Positions 1 to 9,447 of a stretch of DNA of 64,000 bases are shown in pieces. The stretch is from assembly GCA_016219005.1 (NCBI GenBank), contig JACRCN010000052.1:1-64000 (forward strand), written 5' to 3'. Position numbers and translations under genes: made by a program. Under the pieces are notes generated by a model that was given only the letters and a program-made list of their open reading frames with translations, was not told where the DNA came from and ran no database searches. How positions within the stretch are numbered: the first letter of the stretch is position 1; each line of letters begins with the position of its first letter. Source of the stretch: Deltaproteobacteria bacterium. Lineage in GTDB: Bacteria; Desulfobacterota; Desulfobacteria; Desulfobacterales; SpSt-501.

Positions 1-402
1 CTTCCAGCCGTTTTCGGCAAGCTGCCGAAAGACATTCGGTCCGATGGCCACATTGCCAATACAAAAGAGAACCAATGTCGTTTCTTTTCTTAAATCACCG
101 GTAAAGGGAGGGGTAACGCCTAGGCCGTTGCACGTTTTGATCCTCTCGGCCTGAGTGTCCCAATAACAGGAAACGGGGACACCTAGCTCCAAGAGCTTGC
201 TGCCTACCGCGGTCCCGAGGTTACCTGCCCCCCAGATGACCACTGAATCGAAGTTGCGGGTAAAACGAACAATAATCTGCGGATCCAGGCGCTCCCCATG
301 ATGGGCCCCAGCCAGGAAATCACCCATTTCATCCAGGTTGTCCATCTTCAATCCCTCTGCAAAGGTCTGTGACACAATATCGAACGCAAGGCTCGAATCC
401 AT
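1..402 (-). CDS. Partial CDS (C-terminus off window); N-terminal region with Rossmann-like nucleotide-binding motif, polysaccharide-cluster protein
   Basis: Open minus frame from ATG (CAT at 400-402) to window edge; translation MDSSLAFDIVSQTF...FDSVVIWGAGNLGTAVGSKLLELGVPVSCYWD. Absent from ORF track because it runs off the edge. Confidence 0.6.
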   Translation of the reverse strand, partial: MDSSLAFDIVSQTFAEGLKMDNLDEMGDFLAGAHHGERLDPQIIVRFTRNFDSVVIWGAGNLGTAVGSKLLELGVPVSCYWDTQAERIKTCNGLGVTPPFTGDLRKETTLVLFCIGNVAIGPNVFRQLAENGWK

Positions 403-418
403 TTATAATATTGGCGCA

Positions 419-1960
419 TCAGCAAGGAATGCTTCCCGGCGGCGCTGGGTAAGAAACAGTCCGCTTCTCCAAATTGGCCCTTTTCATTAGTTGTTCCAAC
501 AGCTTTTCCCGCTCAGATGGACTCGACGACCAGTAGCAAGTCAACTCGGTGTAGGTGCAATCATCACAAATGCCCGGAAAAATCGCGAATGCGAGATGGA
601 AATAACGCTTGGCCCCCAATTCATCCTCGGCAGTGAGGCAGCGAAGACAGTAGCGCAAGCAGAGGCGGCCAAGCTTTTCGATGCCCGGCTGCAACCGGTC
701 TCGCGCTTTCTGCATGTGGTTATAATTTTCGGCGACATCGGCAAGCTGATGCAGCAGCACATACTCACCCATGCACTGCAGCAGGTTACCATCTATGCGC
801 GCGCTTTCTTGGTGCCGGTGAACGCGATTGAGCAGCAACGGTTCCTTGATGTAAACGATTGGAAAGTCGCAGCAAATGTGGAAATCCATGATCCGGTCAC
901 CGAACCAGCGATCATTCAGGTTTCCAGCCATCCGTTTGCCTTCTGTTTTTACGACGTTGTACAGAATTTGAGAAACGCTCGGATTGACGGATGACATCAT
1001 GTATACAGCTGCTTTCTCGGCACCCGGTATGAGGCACGACTGATCGTAGAAGGGCGCCTCCGGCGAGCATTGGCCGTCCTCGTCCATGATGTCGCGGTGG
1101 ACCATCGCAAACGCGGCCTCAGGATGGGATTTCAGAGCGGTTAAGCAGCGTTTTATGAACTCCGGTCGGATCGCGTCGTCCGAGCACAGCTTCAGCATGT
1201 AATTGCCGCGCATGTTCAATGTGCAATTGTACAGATTGGCATTGGGACCGAAGTTCATGCGGTTCCGTGTCAGACTGATCTTTGTTGGATATTTTTCCGC
1301 GTATTCCAGCGCGATTTCCCATGAATCATCGGTGGAGGCGTTGTCTGAAAAGCAGATCTCAATATTTTCAAAGGTTTGGGCAATCACGCTTTCGAGGCAT
1401 TGGCGAAGGTAGCGCCCATAATTAAAGTTGTAGATGCATACACTGACTAACGGAAGGCGCATCCTTTCGTGCTCGCGAAGGATCTTGACCGGGCTCCACG
1501 GTGGGATAAAGACATTGGCACGCTTGAGTCTAAAAATGTACGAGTGTTCGCTAAACTGGTCGGTTTCCAGACGGTTAATGGCACTTGCCACATAGGCCGG
1601 GTTGAATTCGGCGGTGGAAGTAAGCTCGACGCAGTATTCCCCCTTGCACAACTTGAGACCCTTGTCCCTGTTGGCGGCCTTCCCGATACACATGCCGTTC
1701 CGGCTGATGGTGATTTTTCCGGCATGAGCCATGGCATAACGATTGGCAATCTGCCACGCGCCGTCGTTAGAGGCATCGTCGCAAATGACGACTTCGAAAT
1801 TCCTGACGTGATGCTGGTCAAAAATCGAGCGCAGACAAGGCGCAAGTTCGCGCCCGTCGTAGTTGTAGAGCAGGATACTTACCAAGGCATCATTTGTGTG
1901 GAACCAACCGGCCGCCTGATTCCGATCCTCTTGCACCTCCGGAATTCTATTCATGCGCAA
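419..1960 (-). CDS. Glycosyltransferase with two tandem GT2 (GT-A) domains
   Basis: Two GT2-like starts: VSILLYNYDGRELAPCLRSIFDQ..EVVICDDASNDGAWQIA and VSVCIYNFNYGRYLRQCLESVIAQTFENIEICFSDNASTDDSWEIA. Confidence 0.85.
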   Translation of the reverse strand: MRMNRIPEVQEDRNQAAGWFHTNDALVSILLYNYDGRELAPCLRSIFDQHHVRNFEVVICDDASNDGAWQIANRYAMAHAGKITISRNGMCIGKAANRDKGLKLCKGEYCVELTSTAEFNPAYVASAINRLETDQFSEHSYIFRLKRANVFIPPWSPVKILREHERMRLPLVSVCIYNFNYGRYLRQCLESVIAQTFENIEICFSDNASTDDSWEIALEYAEKYPTKISLTRNRMNFGPNANLYNCTLNMRGNYMLKLCSDDAIRPEFIKRCLTALKSHPEAAFAMVHRDIMDEDGQCSPEAPFYDQSCLIPGAEKAAVYMMSSVNPSVSQILYNVVKTEGKRMAGNLNDRWFGDRIMDFHICCDFPIVYIKEPLLLNRVHRHQESARIDGNLLQCMGEYVLLHQLADVAENYNHMQKARDRLQPGIEKLGRLCLRYCLRCLTAEDELGAKRYFHLAFAIFPGICDDCTYTELTCYWSSSPSEREKLLEQLMKRANLEKRTVSYPAPPGSIPC

Positions 1961-3647
1961 GCTCCATAGTTTCAGTGGCCTGGAAGATGGGAATATCGAA
2001 CAGACGAATTATTTTTATCCAAAAATCATTGTTTCGGGCGTAATTTTCAGCAAGCCGGAAAGATTTAAGGGACATATCGTGGTTTCCAAGTTTTTGATAA
2101 CAAACCCCCGAACAGTAGAGGGCTACGGGGTGATCGTGCTTGGCCTTAAGTACGTTGTTGAAACTTTCCAGGGCGGTGTCGTAACGGCCAAGTTTAATGT
2201 TGGCGTTATGGACAAAGTTCAGCTCGATATTCATCAGGTAGCTGGTCTCTTGTATGTAGGCCGCCGTGAAGTCCTCCGTCTCAATGATCGCCTTTTTGTA
2301 ATTGCCCAGGACCGGTTTGTCCTTGAAATATTTCTTCTCTTCGCAAATATCGTACATTTCGCTTCCCGCGAGCGGTGTCGCAACATTAATTCGAAACCAG
2401 TCAGCGTGGATTGTCTTTAAAAATTCGCGCGCATCCGTGATGTCCTTCTGGGTTTCTCCGGGCAGGCCGATTAGGATGTTGCAGTCCGTATAAATTCCCA
2501 ACTCGCGGCAGTCGCTCGCAACTCGCCGGACAATATCCAATTTGAGCGGTTTATGCATGACGTGTTTCAAGACCCGGTCGCTTCCAGATTCGACCGCCAA
2601 GATCAGCTGCGTCACTCCCACTCTCGCTAAAAGCTCCAGGAACCTCCTGTCTAAAGCATAGAGTGCCAACGCGTTCGGAAAAAACAGCGATAGATCCATA
2701 CTGGAGAGTGTGTCTACTATCTCATAGGCCCTTTTCGAGTTGCTCATGAAGTGATCATCAAGCAAGATGATTGTCTGGGCCCCAAAAACCGTCTTAAGCT
2801 TCCTCGCATCTTCTGCGACCCTGGCGACGCTGTGATAGCGCATTTCCCTGCCATGTGTTCTATGCGCCGCGCAGAAAATGCACCTAAATGGGCACCCGCG
2901 CGACGTCATCATGGGAATCCCCTTCCGCAAGGCATTCTCCGATGTGTAGTAATGCATCGTCGGATTGATGTCGTAACCATCGATATCCAGCAAGTCGTAA
3001 TCAAGGAAGGGAATCTCATCTAGCTCTACGATGAAGTCGTGCCTGAATTCATGTTCTTGAAGCAGTTTTTCACGCGTGACCCACGATGGACTTTCTTTCA
3101 GGTACGAAAGCTTGTCAGCGGCCTGCAGCAGCGCCAGCATTGGCTTCTCGCCCTCTCCATAACAAATGCCATCAAAGGCATCTGTGTCCTGCAAGATCTG
3201 CCGGTAGCCAGTCGTCGGAAGATTTCCTCCCCCCAGCAGCAGCGCATCGGGGAAAAGCTGCTTGCAGCATTCCGCGATGTCCATGAAGTTTTGGCAAGAA
3301 GGGGCAAACTGCGCGGAAATGCCGATAATCGTTGGCCTAAATGAGCTAGTACCCGGATCGCGAAGAAAGGAAAGGAAGTAGTCTCTAAACGAAGAAAAAC
3401 CAAACGAGTCTTCCCGGTTCAGGGCAACATTAAAGTCGATAAGCCTGGTTTCCACCGGGATATGCTTTTTTATATATGCGCTCAATGACAGCGGACCCAA
3501 CGGAATATCCGTGATCACCGACCCGACTATTCGGCCGTTCGCCTTATTTACGTGCTTTACGTTAGGCGCGGGAGAAACAAATTCGTCGAAGGTAATGTTC
3601 GGCGGTGTAATGAACAGGATTCTCTCCACTCCCAATGTCAGGTGCAT
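1947..3647 (-). CDS. B12-binding-domain radical SAM protein with C-terminal TPR-like segment
   Basis: Radical SAM motif CPFRCIFCAAH; N-terminal cobalamin-binding-like region; C-terminal RYDTALESFNNVLKAKHDHPVALYCSGVCYQKLGNHDMSLKSF. Confidence 0.82.
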   Translation of the reverse strand: MHLTLGVERILFITPPNITFDEFVSPAPNVKHVNKANGRIVGSVITDIPLGPLSLSAYIKKHIPVETRLIDFNVALNREDSFGFSSFRDYFLSFLRDPGTSSFRPTIIGISAQFAPSCQNFMDIAECCKQLFPDALLLGGGNLPTTGYRQILQDTDAFDGICYGEGEKPMLALLQAADKLSYLKESPSWVTREKLLQEHEFRHDFIVELDEIPFLDYDLLDIDGYDINPTMHYYTSENALRKGIPMMTSRGCPFRCIFCAAHRTHGREMRYHSVARVAEDARKLKTVFGAQTIILLDDHFMSNSKRAYEIVDTLSSMDLSLFFPNALALYALDRRFLELLARVGVTQLILAVESGSDRVLKHVMHKPLKLDIVRRVASDCRELGIYTDCNILIGLPGETQKDITDAREFLKTIHADWFRINVATPLAGSEMYDICEEKKYFKDKPVLGNYKKAIIETEDFTAAYIQETSYLMNIELNFVHNANIKLGRYDTALESFNNVLKAKHDHPVALYCSGVCYQKLGNHDMSLKSFRLAENYARNNDFWIKIIRLFDIPIFQATETMELAHE

Positions 3648-3719
3648 CTTTCTATCCTTGGCGGTCCGAAAAAATCGTCAAATGAAAAGCGAATCACATG
3701 GAACTCCGCCGCTGCCATT

Positions 3720-4922
3720 TCATGCCTCATGATTTTCTAAGTATTCCAACCCATAATCTCTCAATATCGAAATGTGCATCTTGTTGTCATATGTCTGGCG
3801 CAAAATAGTTGCGACTTCATTTGAGTAACCGGCCGCCATCACGATAACGGCATCTACCGCTTCTGCTTTGAGAGCGTCAGGGGAAACTATTGGAATATGT
3901 GTGGCCGGTGTATATTTGCCCTGCTTAAATCCTGCCGAGTCGACCACAAACCTTATTTTGCCGGACAGATTCGCTAAGGAAATGACGGTAAATGCTTGAT
4001 GGCCCGCTCCCCATATTGCGACCTTATTATCTTTGAAACGAGCGACATATTCCTGTATTTCGTCCTTAAGCCTTGCTTGACATTCATTAAAATTCGATAA
4101 GTTAACTTTTCCTTTCTTCTTTACGACCGCCGAAATTATGTAATCGTACCAAACTTCATCGCAATTAATAATTTCAAATCCATTCAGCCTTAACGCCGTA
4201 TTTAATGTTTCTCTGGTAAAGTAGCAGAGATGATCACTTGTAAATTCCGAAAAAAGCTTTTTGCGCAAGATCATATCAAAATTCGGCACCTCGACTAGTC
4301 CCACGGCATTATCCGTCACGTTTTCATAGATTCCTCTGAGAACCGCATTGGGATCGGGCAGGTGCTCGAGAAAATTCAAAAGGTAAAAGGCATCGAAAGG
4401 AGCGTTGTCTATCCTGTAGCCGTCGCTTTCAACGAATCCCCTTGAAACCTTCAGTCGGTCCTTTCTGCAGTGGGCCACCGATTCTTCCGAATGCTCCAAT
4501 CCATAGGCGTCTGCGCCGCATTGTTGCATGAGCGAAAGATACTCTCCTCGCCCGCAGCCGATCTCAATAATTTTCCGCCCCTCCAGGGAAAATCTTTGCA
4601 GGAAGTTCTCGAATTGACTCAATCGAAAATTTCTCATCTCCTCGGAAATGGCAGTAGCGCGCACAACCTCCTTATAATACGGTACCGGGTGATTGCTTAG
4701 CTGCACCAATCCGCAACCCGAACATTGGCAAACTTCAAGATTAATGCCTTTATCACTTCGCAGGGACTTATCATCAGGCAAGTATTGAGCCGCCGCTGGC
4801 ATATTCTCGTATCTTAGCAATGTTTCGTCGAAGTAATTCTGTCCACATACCCTGCACGTGTTGATTGGGCCTACTTGTTTCATAGTACTACTTCTCAAAA
4901 TAATCCTCACGTTCCCTGTCAC
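3720..4922 (-). CDS. Class I SAM methyltransferase of NDP-sugar C-methyltransferase type (Zn-binding N-term + methyltransferase + C-terminal domain)
   Basis: CRVCG..CQCSGCG N-terminal Zn motif; IIEIGCGRGEYLSLM SAM motif; C-terminal VAIWGAGHQAFTVISLANL. Confidence 0.8.
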   Translation of the reverse strand: MTGNVRIILRSSTMKQVGPINTCRVCGQNYFDETLLRYENMPAAAQYLPDDKSLRSDKGINLEVCQCSGCGLVQLSNHPVPYYKEVVRATAISEEMRNFRLSQFENFLQRFSLEGRKIIEIGCGRGEYLSLMQQCGADAYGLEHSEESVAHCRKDRLKVSRGFVESDGYRIDNAPFDAFYLLNFLEHLPDPNAVLRGIYENVTDNAVGLVEVPNFDMILRKKLFSEFTSDHLCYFTRETLNTALRLNGFEIINCDEVWYDYIISAVVKKKGKVNLSNFNECQARLKDEIQEYVARFKDNKVAIWGAGHQAFTVISLANLSGKIRFVVDSAGFKQGKYTPATHIPIVSPDALKAEAVDAVIVMAAGYSNEVATILRQTYDNKMHISILRDYGLEYLENHEA

Positions 4923-4959
4923 AGCTCAGCGTATTGAGATACATTACTTTCATCTCGGG

Positions 4960-5541
4960 TCAGATAAGTCTTCTATACATCTCGTGTACGGAAATCATGT
5001 TTTCCGGACAAGTGTCGTGCCATTGCCATTCATTTCTAATCGGCGTGGCGCTGTTGCACCTCAGGTTCTCATCGGGCGGCTTTACAAGACTGCACCGGTA
5101 CAATAAGGATATAAAATGGCCACGGTTTTTTCTTGTCTCATGAATCACTTCATTAATTGCTATTGGAACATGATTAAACCTGACTTCTGCGCCGAGTTCA
5201 TTTTTTGCAACAGCTCTTATCCTATCATCAATAGTTTCCTTATATCTTATGATTCCGCCCGGCACGTGCCACCCGGGCGAGTAATAGTCGTCGTCCCTCC
5301 ACGTCAAAAGGGTTTGATTCTTTTCATTTTTTATCAGCAAATCTACGTTAATCATCGGGGTAATTCTGGTGACAAAGAGAAATACCTCCTCGGGCAGTCC
5401 TTTTGAAGGGTTTTGAACAATGGATTCCATCCTATCTATAATTTTCTTCGACCCCAATGGAACTTGCGCTTCGGAAACATTTTGCCCGCACAGTTCGCAC
5501 TTTCTTTTTGGCTCGGGCTTTTTCGCCGATGTGCTTTCCAT
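4960..5541 (-). CDS. Nudix hydrolase, GDP-mannose mannosyl hydrolase (Gmm)-like
   Basis: GGIIRYKETIDDRIRAVAKNELGAEV Nudix-like helix lacking the canonical REUXEE, as in Gmm-type enzymes; SPGWHVPGG. Confidence 0.72.
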   Translation of the reverse strand: MESTSAKKPEPKRKCELCGQNVSEAQVPLGSKKIIDRMESIVQNPSKGLPEEVFLFVTRITPMINVDLLIKNEKNQTLLTWRDDDYYSPGWHVPGGIIRYKETIDDRIRAVAKNELGAEVRFNHVPIAINEVIHETRKNRGHFISLLYRCSLVKPPDENLRCNSATPIRNEWQWHDTCPENMISVHEMYRRLI

Positions 5542-5601
5542 AGAACTTGTATGCCGGATGGGCTCTATATTTTTAAGTGTTAAACCCTGTTGCTTCCATT
5601 A

Positions 5602-6690
5602 TCACATCTTCTCACTGAATCGCCTCAAGGTTTTATCCTCATCGGTGAAGACCTCGGAACAGGGAACTGGCAAGGGTTTATCGTATATTCGCTTTACTAT
5701 ATATTTACTAATGAAGTCTCTATCCTCAGCGACAAGACAGGTATCAACATGTTCACCAAAAAATTTAATATCCAACCCTCTTTGAATTATATCCTTCAAA
5801 GGCTCTTCAAAAACATTCCCGATCGACGTGTGAATGTATGGGCAGGGTAATACATCGCCATATTGTGTTACCGATACCATTCCCTTCACTGCTATGCACC
5901 CCATCGTAAGCCCATAGGCTGGAGTCAAATGCGTAAAAACATTATGTGACTTTTCAAGCTCTCGCATATAGGCCATGTCATCCTTGTCAACCAAAACATC
6001 AAGCTTACCCTCCCAGGAACCGACCGGCTTGGCATATGTTACAAATACCCCTACATCCATTTTGTTGAAATATTGGACGAATTCTAGAAACTCATCGGAA
6101 TGGAGTCTCTGTTTCGTAGCCACAGTCTGGATATAAATCTCCAAACCGGCATCCCTGGCGATATCAACTGCTTTCATCGCCCTTTCATGTGAGCCCTTGG
6201 CTTTTCTAAAATTGTCATGTTCATCAGCGTCGAGGCTGTCGATGCTCAACTGAATCCGATCTACCCCTATGCTCTTGAGATGCTTGGCTTTCTTCTTATC
6301 CAGAAGCCAGCCATTGGTGTCACAGTTTATGTAAAATTTTTGCGGGTCAATCGCTTCCACCAGGGCGTCAAAATCCTTGAAGACCAGCGGTTCCCCGCCG
6401 CTAATAACGAAACGTGCAAGGCCCATTTCATCCGCCTGTCGCGACAGGCTTTTCACATCGCCCATGGCAAACGAACGCCTGTCGTTTCTCCCTTGAAACC
6501 TTTTTACTGAGCAATGGATACAGGTAAAATTGCAGGCGTAGTTATATTGAAACTGAATAATGGCAATGCTTTCCCCCTTCTTCAGCTTTTCCTCAAATTT
6601 AATGACTTTTTCATAAACATATGGCTTTTCCTTTTTAAGCTTGTTCCTCTTGTTGTATGCTTCCACTGCTTTTCGCTGGTCATCTGTCAT
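5602..6690 (-). CDS. Radical SAM protein with SPASM/Twitch-like C-terminus
   Basis: CNFTCIHC radical SAM motif; GGEPLVF; C-terminal cysteines GCIAVKG..VLPCPYIHTSIGN. Confidence 0.85.
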   Translation of the reverse strand: MTDDQRKAVEAYNKRNKLKKEKPYVYEKVIKFEEKLKKGESIAIIQFQYNYACNFTCIHCSVKRFQGRNDRRSFAMGDVKSLSRQADEMGLARFVISGGEPLVFKDFDALVEAIDPQKFYINCDTNGWLLDKKKAKHLKSIGVDRIQLSIDSLDADEHDNFRKAKGSHERAMKAVDIARDAGLEIYIQTVATKQRLHSDEFLEFVQYFNKMDVGVFVTYAKPVGSWEGKLDVLVDKDDMAYMRELEKSHNVFTHLTPAYGLTMGCIAVKGMVSVTQYGDVLPCPYIHTSIGNVFEEPLKDIIQRGLDIKFFGEHVDTCLVAEDRDFISKYIVKRIYDKPLPVPCSEVFTDEDKTLRRFSEKM

Positions 6691-6816
6691 GGTAAATTCA
6701 CCCTTTCTTTACATCGCTGCTCTTTATTTGCCATTCAAAGACGCTTTCTTACGTCCCACTTTTTATCAGCGCCTATGGCAATTTATGTTTGCCTGAGTGA
6801 GATAAAACGCACTTGT

Positions 6817-8625
6817 CTATTGCTCTTTAGCAGGACATATAGACATGTTTGATCTGAATTCCGCCCGGTCGAGAAAGGGCCAAAGGTCTTCCATCGGCAT
6901 CGACTCCATAGAACCGTCTTCGCGCTGACGTGACGAAACCCGTGGCGCTGTACTCTGGTCCGGAGATACCATGACCTCGCAAACGACCGGCCCTTCCTTT
7001 CTAAGTATTTCTCGTACCTGGTCGCAGATTCTCGTATGGTCCGCAATTCTATCGGCCGGTATTCCGAATGCCTTCGACACGGCCATTACATCCGGCAGCG
7101 TAAGGCCGCTCGCGCTCGTACTGGCAACATAATTGCCGCCAAAATAATTCTTCTGCGTGGTCTGGATCGAAACATACCCACCGTTGTTCAGGACAAAAAA
7201 CTTGATGGGCAGATCTAGCCGCCGGACAATTTCCAGGTCCTGGATGTTCATAACGAAGCCGCCGTCGCCATCAATGCATACAGTTCGTTTCCTGCCGCTG
7301 GCGATACAGCCTCCGATTGCGGCTGGGATGCCGAACCCCATGGGGCCTAACCCTTCGCTGTTAAAAATCCGCAAACCCGCCTTAATCCTGATGGCCTGCA
7401 TTGTTCGTTCGCTACAGGCACCTGAACTCCCGGGGATCAACAGATCGTTACCCGACAGTTCGTCGGAAAGAACATCGATCAGCACGTAATCATTCACGAA
7501 ACCCTTCTCGTTCCAGTATTCCGGCAGGATGACCGGATACCTTGCCTGCCACTCCTTGCACCTTATCCGCCACCTTGACCGGTCTTTCTTTCCGACCCTC
7601 GGCAACTGCATCTTCAACTCGCGCAGAAAATTACCGGCATCGGAAATAACCGGGACTTCGATCTTCATCTGCATCTTATGGATCTCAGCGGCATCAATGT
7701 CCACCATGACCTTAACGGCGCCGCGCGCGAAATTCGCATGCGTATAGGCGGTCTGACCGAGATCCAGGCGCGCGCCGATGATCAGCAGCCAATCTGCATT
7801 CTGCTGGGTAAAATTCGCCCCCCGCTGTCCAACGGCGCCCGGCCTGCCCGCATAAAGACAGTGATCGTCCGGGAGAAAGTCGGCCGCCTTCCAGGTCGTC
7901 AAGACCGGGATGCCGAGCCGTTCGATCAGTTGGGTGAACTCCTCTATGGCGTTCGACAGCCGTATTCCGTTACCCGCGAGTATTACGGGGCGCTCCGCCT
8001 TGTTCAGCAGTTCTATCGCGCAGCTGACCTTGTCTGCGAGGGCCTCCCCTTCGGTAGTTTGCAGCATTTCAGTTGCCTCAAAGCCCTGAAGGTCGCTCTC
8101 CTCGATCATTGCGGCCTGTACGTCAAGGGGGATATCGACCCAAACCGGCCCTGGACGCCCGTGTTTTGCCAGGAACACGGCCTTTTCGAGATGATAGCCG
8201 ATCGATGAGGGCTTCATCACCGTCACTGCATATTTAGTGATGGGACGAACGAGGCTCACGATGTCGATCTCCTGGAACCCGCCTTGGCGCACGCCGCGGT
8301 CGCCGATCATGTCCGACCGCTTTACCTGCCCCGACAGGAACAGAACCGGCGTGGAATCGAGCCATGCGGCGGCGACACCCGTGATGGTGTTCGTTCCGCC
8401 GGGTCCGGTCGTTACCAAAGCGACGCCCAAGTTATTCGTATATTGGCCGTACGCATCCGCGGCGACCGCGCATGCCTGCTCGTGCAGATTGCAGATGTAG
8501 GTCAGATCCTTGTTTCTACCCAGCGAATCGACGAGGTGCATGGCCCCACCGCCGGGCAGCATGAACACATGCCGCACGCCAAGGCCGGCAATGAACTGCA
8601 TCACATAGTCGGACAGCTTGATCAT
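6817..8625 (-). CDS. Thiamine pyrophosphate-dependent enzyme, acetolactate synthase large-subunit-like
   Basis: LHEQACAVAADAYGQ (catalytic Glu region), TTGPGGTNTITGVAAAWLDSTPVLFLSGQ, TPP motif GDGGFVMNIQDLEIVRRLDLPIKFFVLNN. Confidence 0.87.
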   Translation of the reverse strand: MIKLSDYVMQFIAGLGVRHVFMLPGGGAMHLVDSLGRNKDLTYICNLHEQACAVAADAYGQYTNNLGVALVTTGPGGTNTITGVAAAWLDSTPVLFLSGQVKRSDMIGDRGVRQGGFQEIDIVSLVRPITKYAVTVMKPSSIGYHLEKAVFLAKHGRPGPVWVDIPLDVQAAMIEESDLQGFEATEMLQTTEGEALADKVSCAIELLNKAERPVILAGNGIRLSNAIEEFTQLIERLGIPVLTTWKAADFLPDDHCLYAGRPGAVGQRGANFTQQNADWLLIIGARLDLGQTAYTHANFARGAVKVMVDIDAAEIHKMQMKIEVPVISDAGNFLRELKMQLPRVGKKDRSRWRIRCKEWQARYPVILPEYWNEKGFVNDYVLIDVLSDELSGNDLLIPGSSGACSERTMQAIRIKAGLRIFNSEGLGPMGFGIPAAIGGCIASGRKRTVCIDGDGGFVMNIQDLEIVRRLDLPIKFFVLNNGGYVSIQTTQKNYFGGNYVASTSASGLTLPDVMAVSKAFGIPADRIADHTRICDQVREILRKEGPVVCEVMVSPDQSTAPRVSSRQREDGSMESMPMEDLWPFLDRAEFRSNMSICPAKEQ

Positions 8626-8805
8626 TCTTGTTTCCCGCCGCTCGCGGATCTGATTCCCGTTCGCTGCGCGCCCGGAAATAGCCGATGCGGCCTCAGGTTG
8701 GAAGCGTCACGGTACGGTCTTCCTGCATAGCCTTCTGTACTATGGTTATAACCTTATCCTAAACGATGCCATTGCTTCCGCTTGCCGGCGATCATTGCTT
8801 GTGAT

Positions 8806-9447
8806 CTATTCCCTGCCGCGTTCGGAAATGAGCATCAGGATATCGCTCACCGTCAACCGGCTCCCGTTCCACGGCTGCGCGACGAGAAAGGATTCAATTC
8901 CAAGTCGTTCCGCAGCAAAACAATTATCCGGACTGTCGTCGATGAAGATGTCGGCCTTTCCAAGCCAGGCCAGATAGTCGCCCTTGCTGCGGTCCGGCTG
9001 CCCGGATGATTGTCCCGGCCTTTTGGAAGGAACAAAACCGAACGCCTGAAACCATTCGCCGAAATGAGCCAGCAGCCATTGAAGCGCCGGGCAAACGGTA
9101 TCCCTCGCTCGCGCCGTCAGGGCGATGTGGCGATACCGTTGCCCATGCGCACGAAACCAACCCATCAAGGACTTGTCGGGCACTCTGGACGCGGCTTCCT
9201 GAGACAATCTGAAACGGTCAAGCGATGCGAGGTACTCCTCTTTTGATACTCCCAGCAATTCATGGGGAGGATTGGCCTTGAGCTCATGGTAACCAAGCCG
9301 GCAATCCGGATGCATGGGAATCCATACGGTTTCAAACCATGCCCGTGTAAGGTCATTCAACACATCGTCGATGTCCCATACAATGGTTTTCATGGTTTCA
9401 CCCGGTCCTGGAGTGTCTGGTCCCGAAGGGAGCAAGTCGACGATCAT
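8806..9447 (-). CDS. HAD-like hydrolase/phosphatase
   Basis: IVWDIDDVLNDLT motif I, IDDSPDNCFAAERLGI motif IV; ATGA overlap with the upstream gene stop (9444-9447). Confidence 0.7.
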   Translation of the reverse strand: MIVDLLPSGPDTPGPGETMKTIVWDIDDVLNDLTRAWFETVWIPMHPDCRLGYHELKANPPHELLGVSKEEYLASLDRFRLSQEAASRVPDKSLMGWFRAHGQRYRHIALTARARDTVCPALQWLLAHFGEWFQAFGFVPSKRPGQSSGQPDRSKGDYLAWLGKADIFIDDSPDNCFAAERLGIESFLVAQPWNGSRLTVSDILMLISERGRE

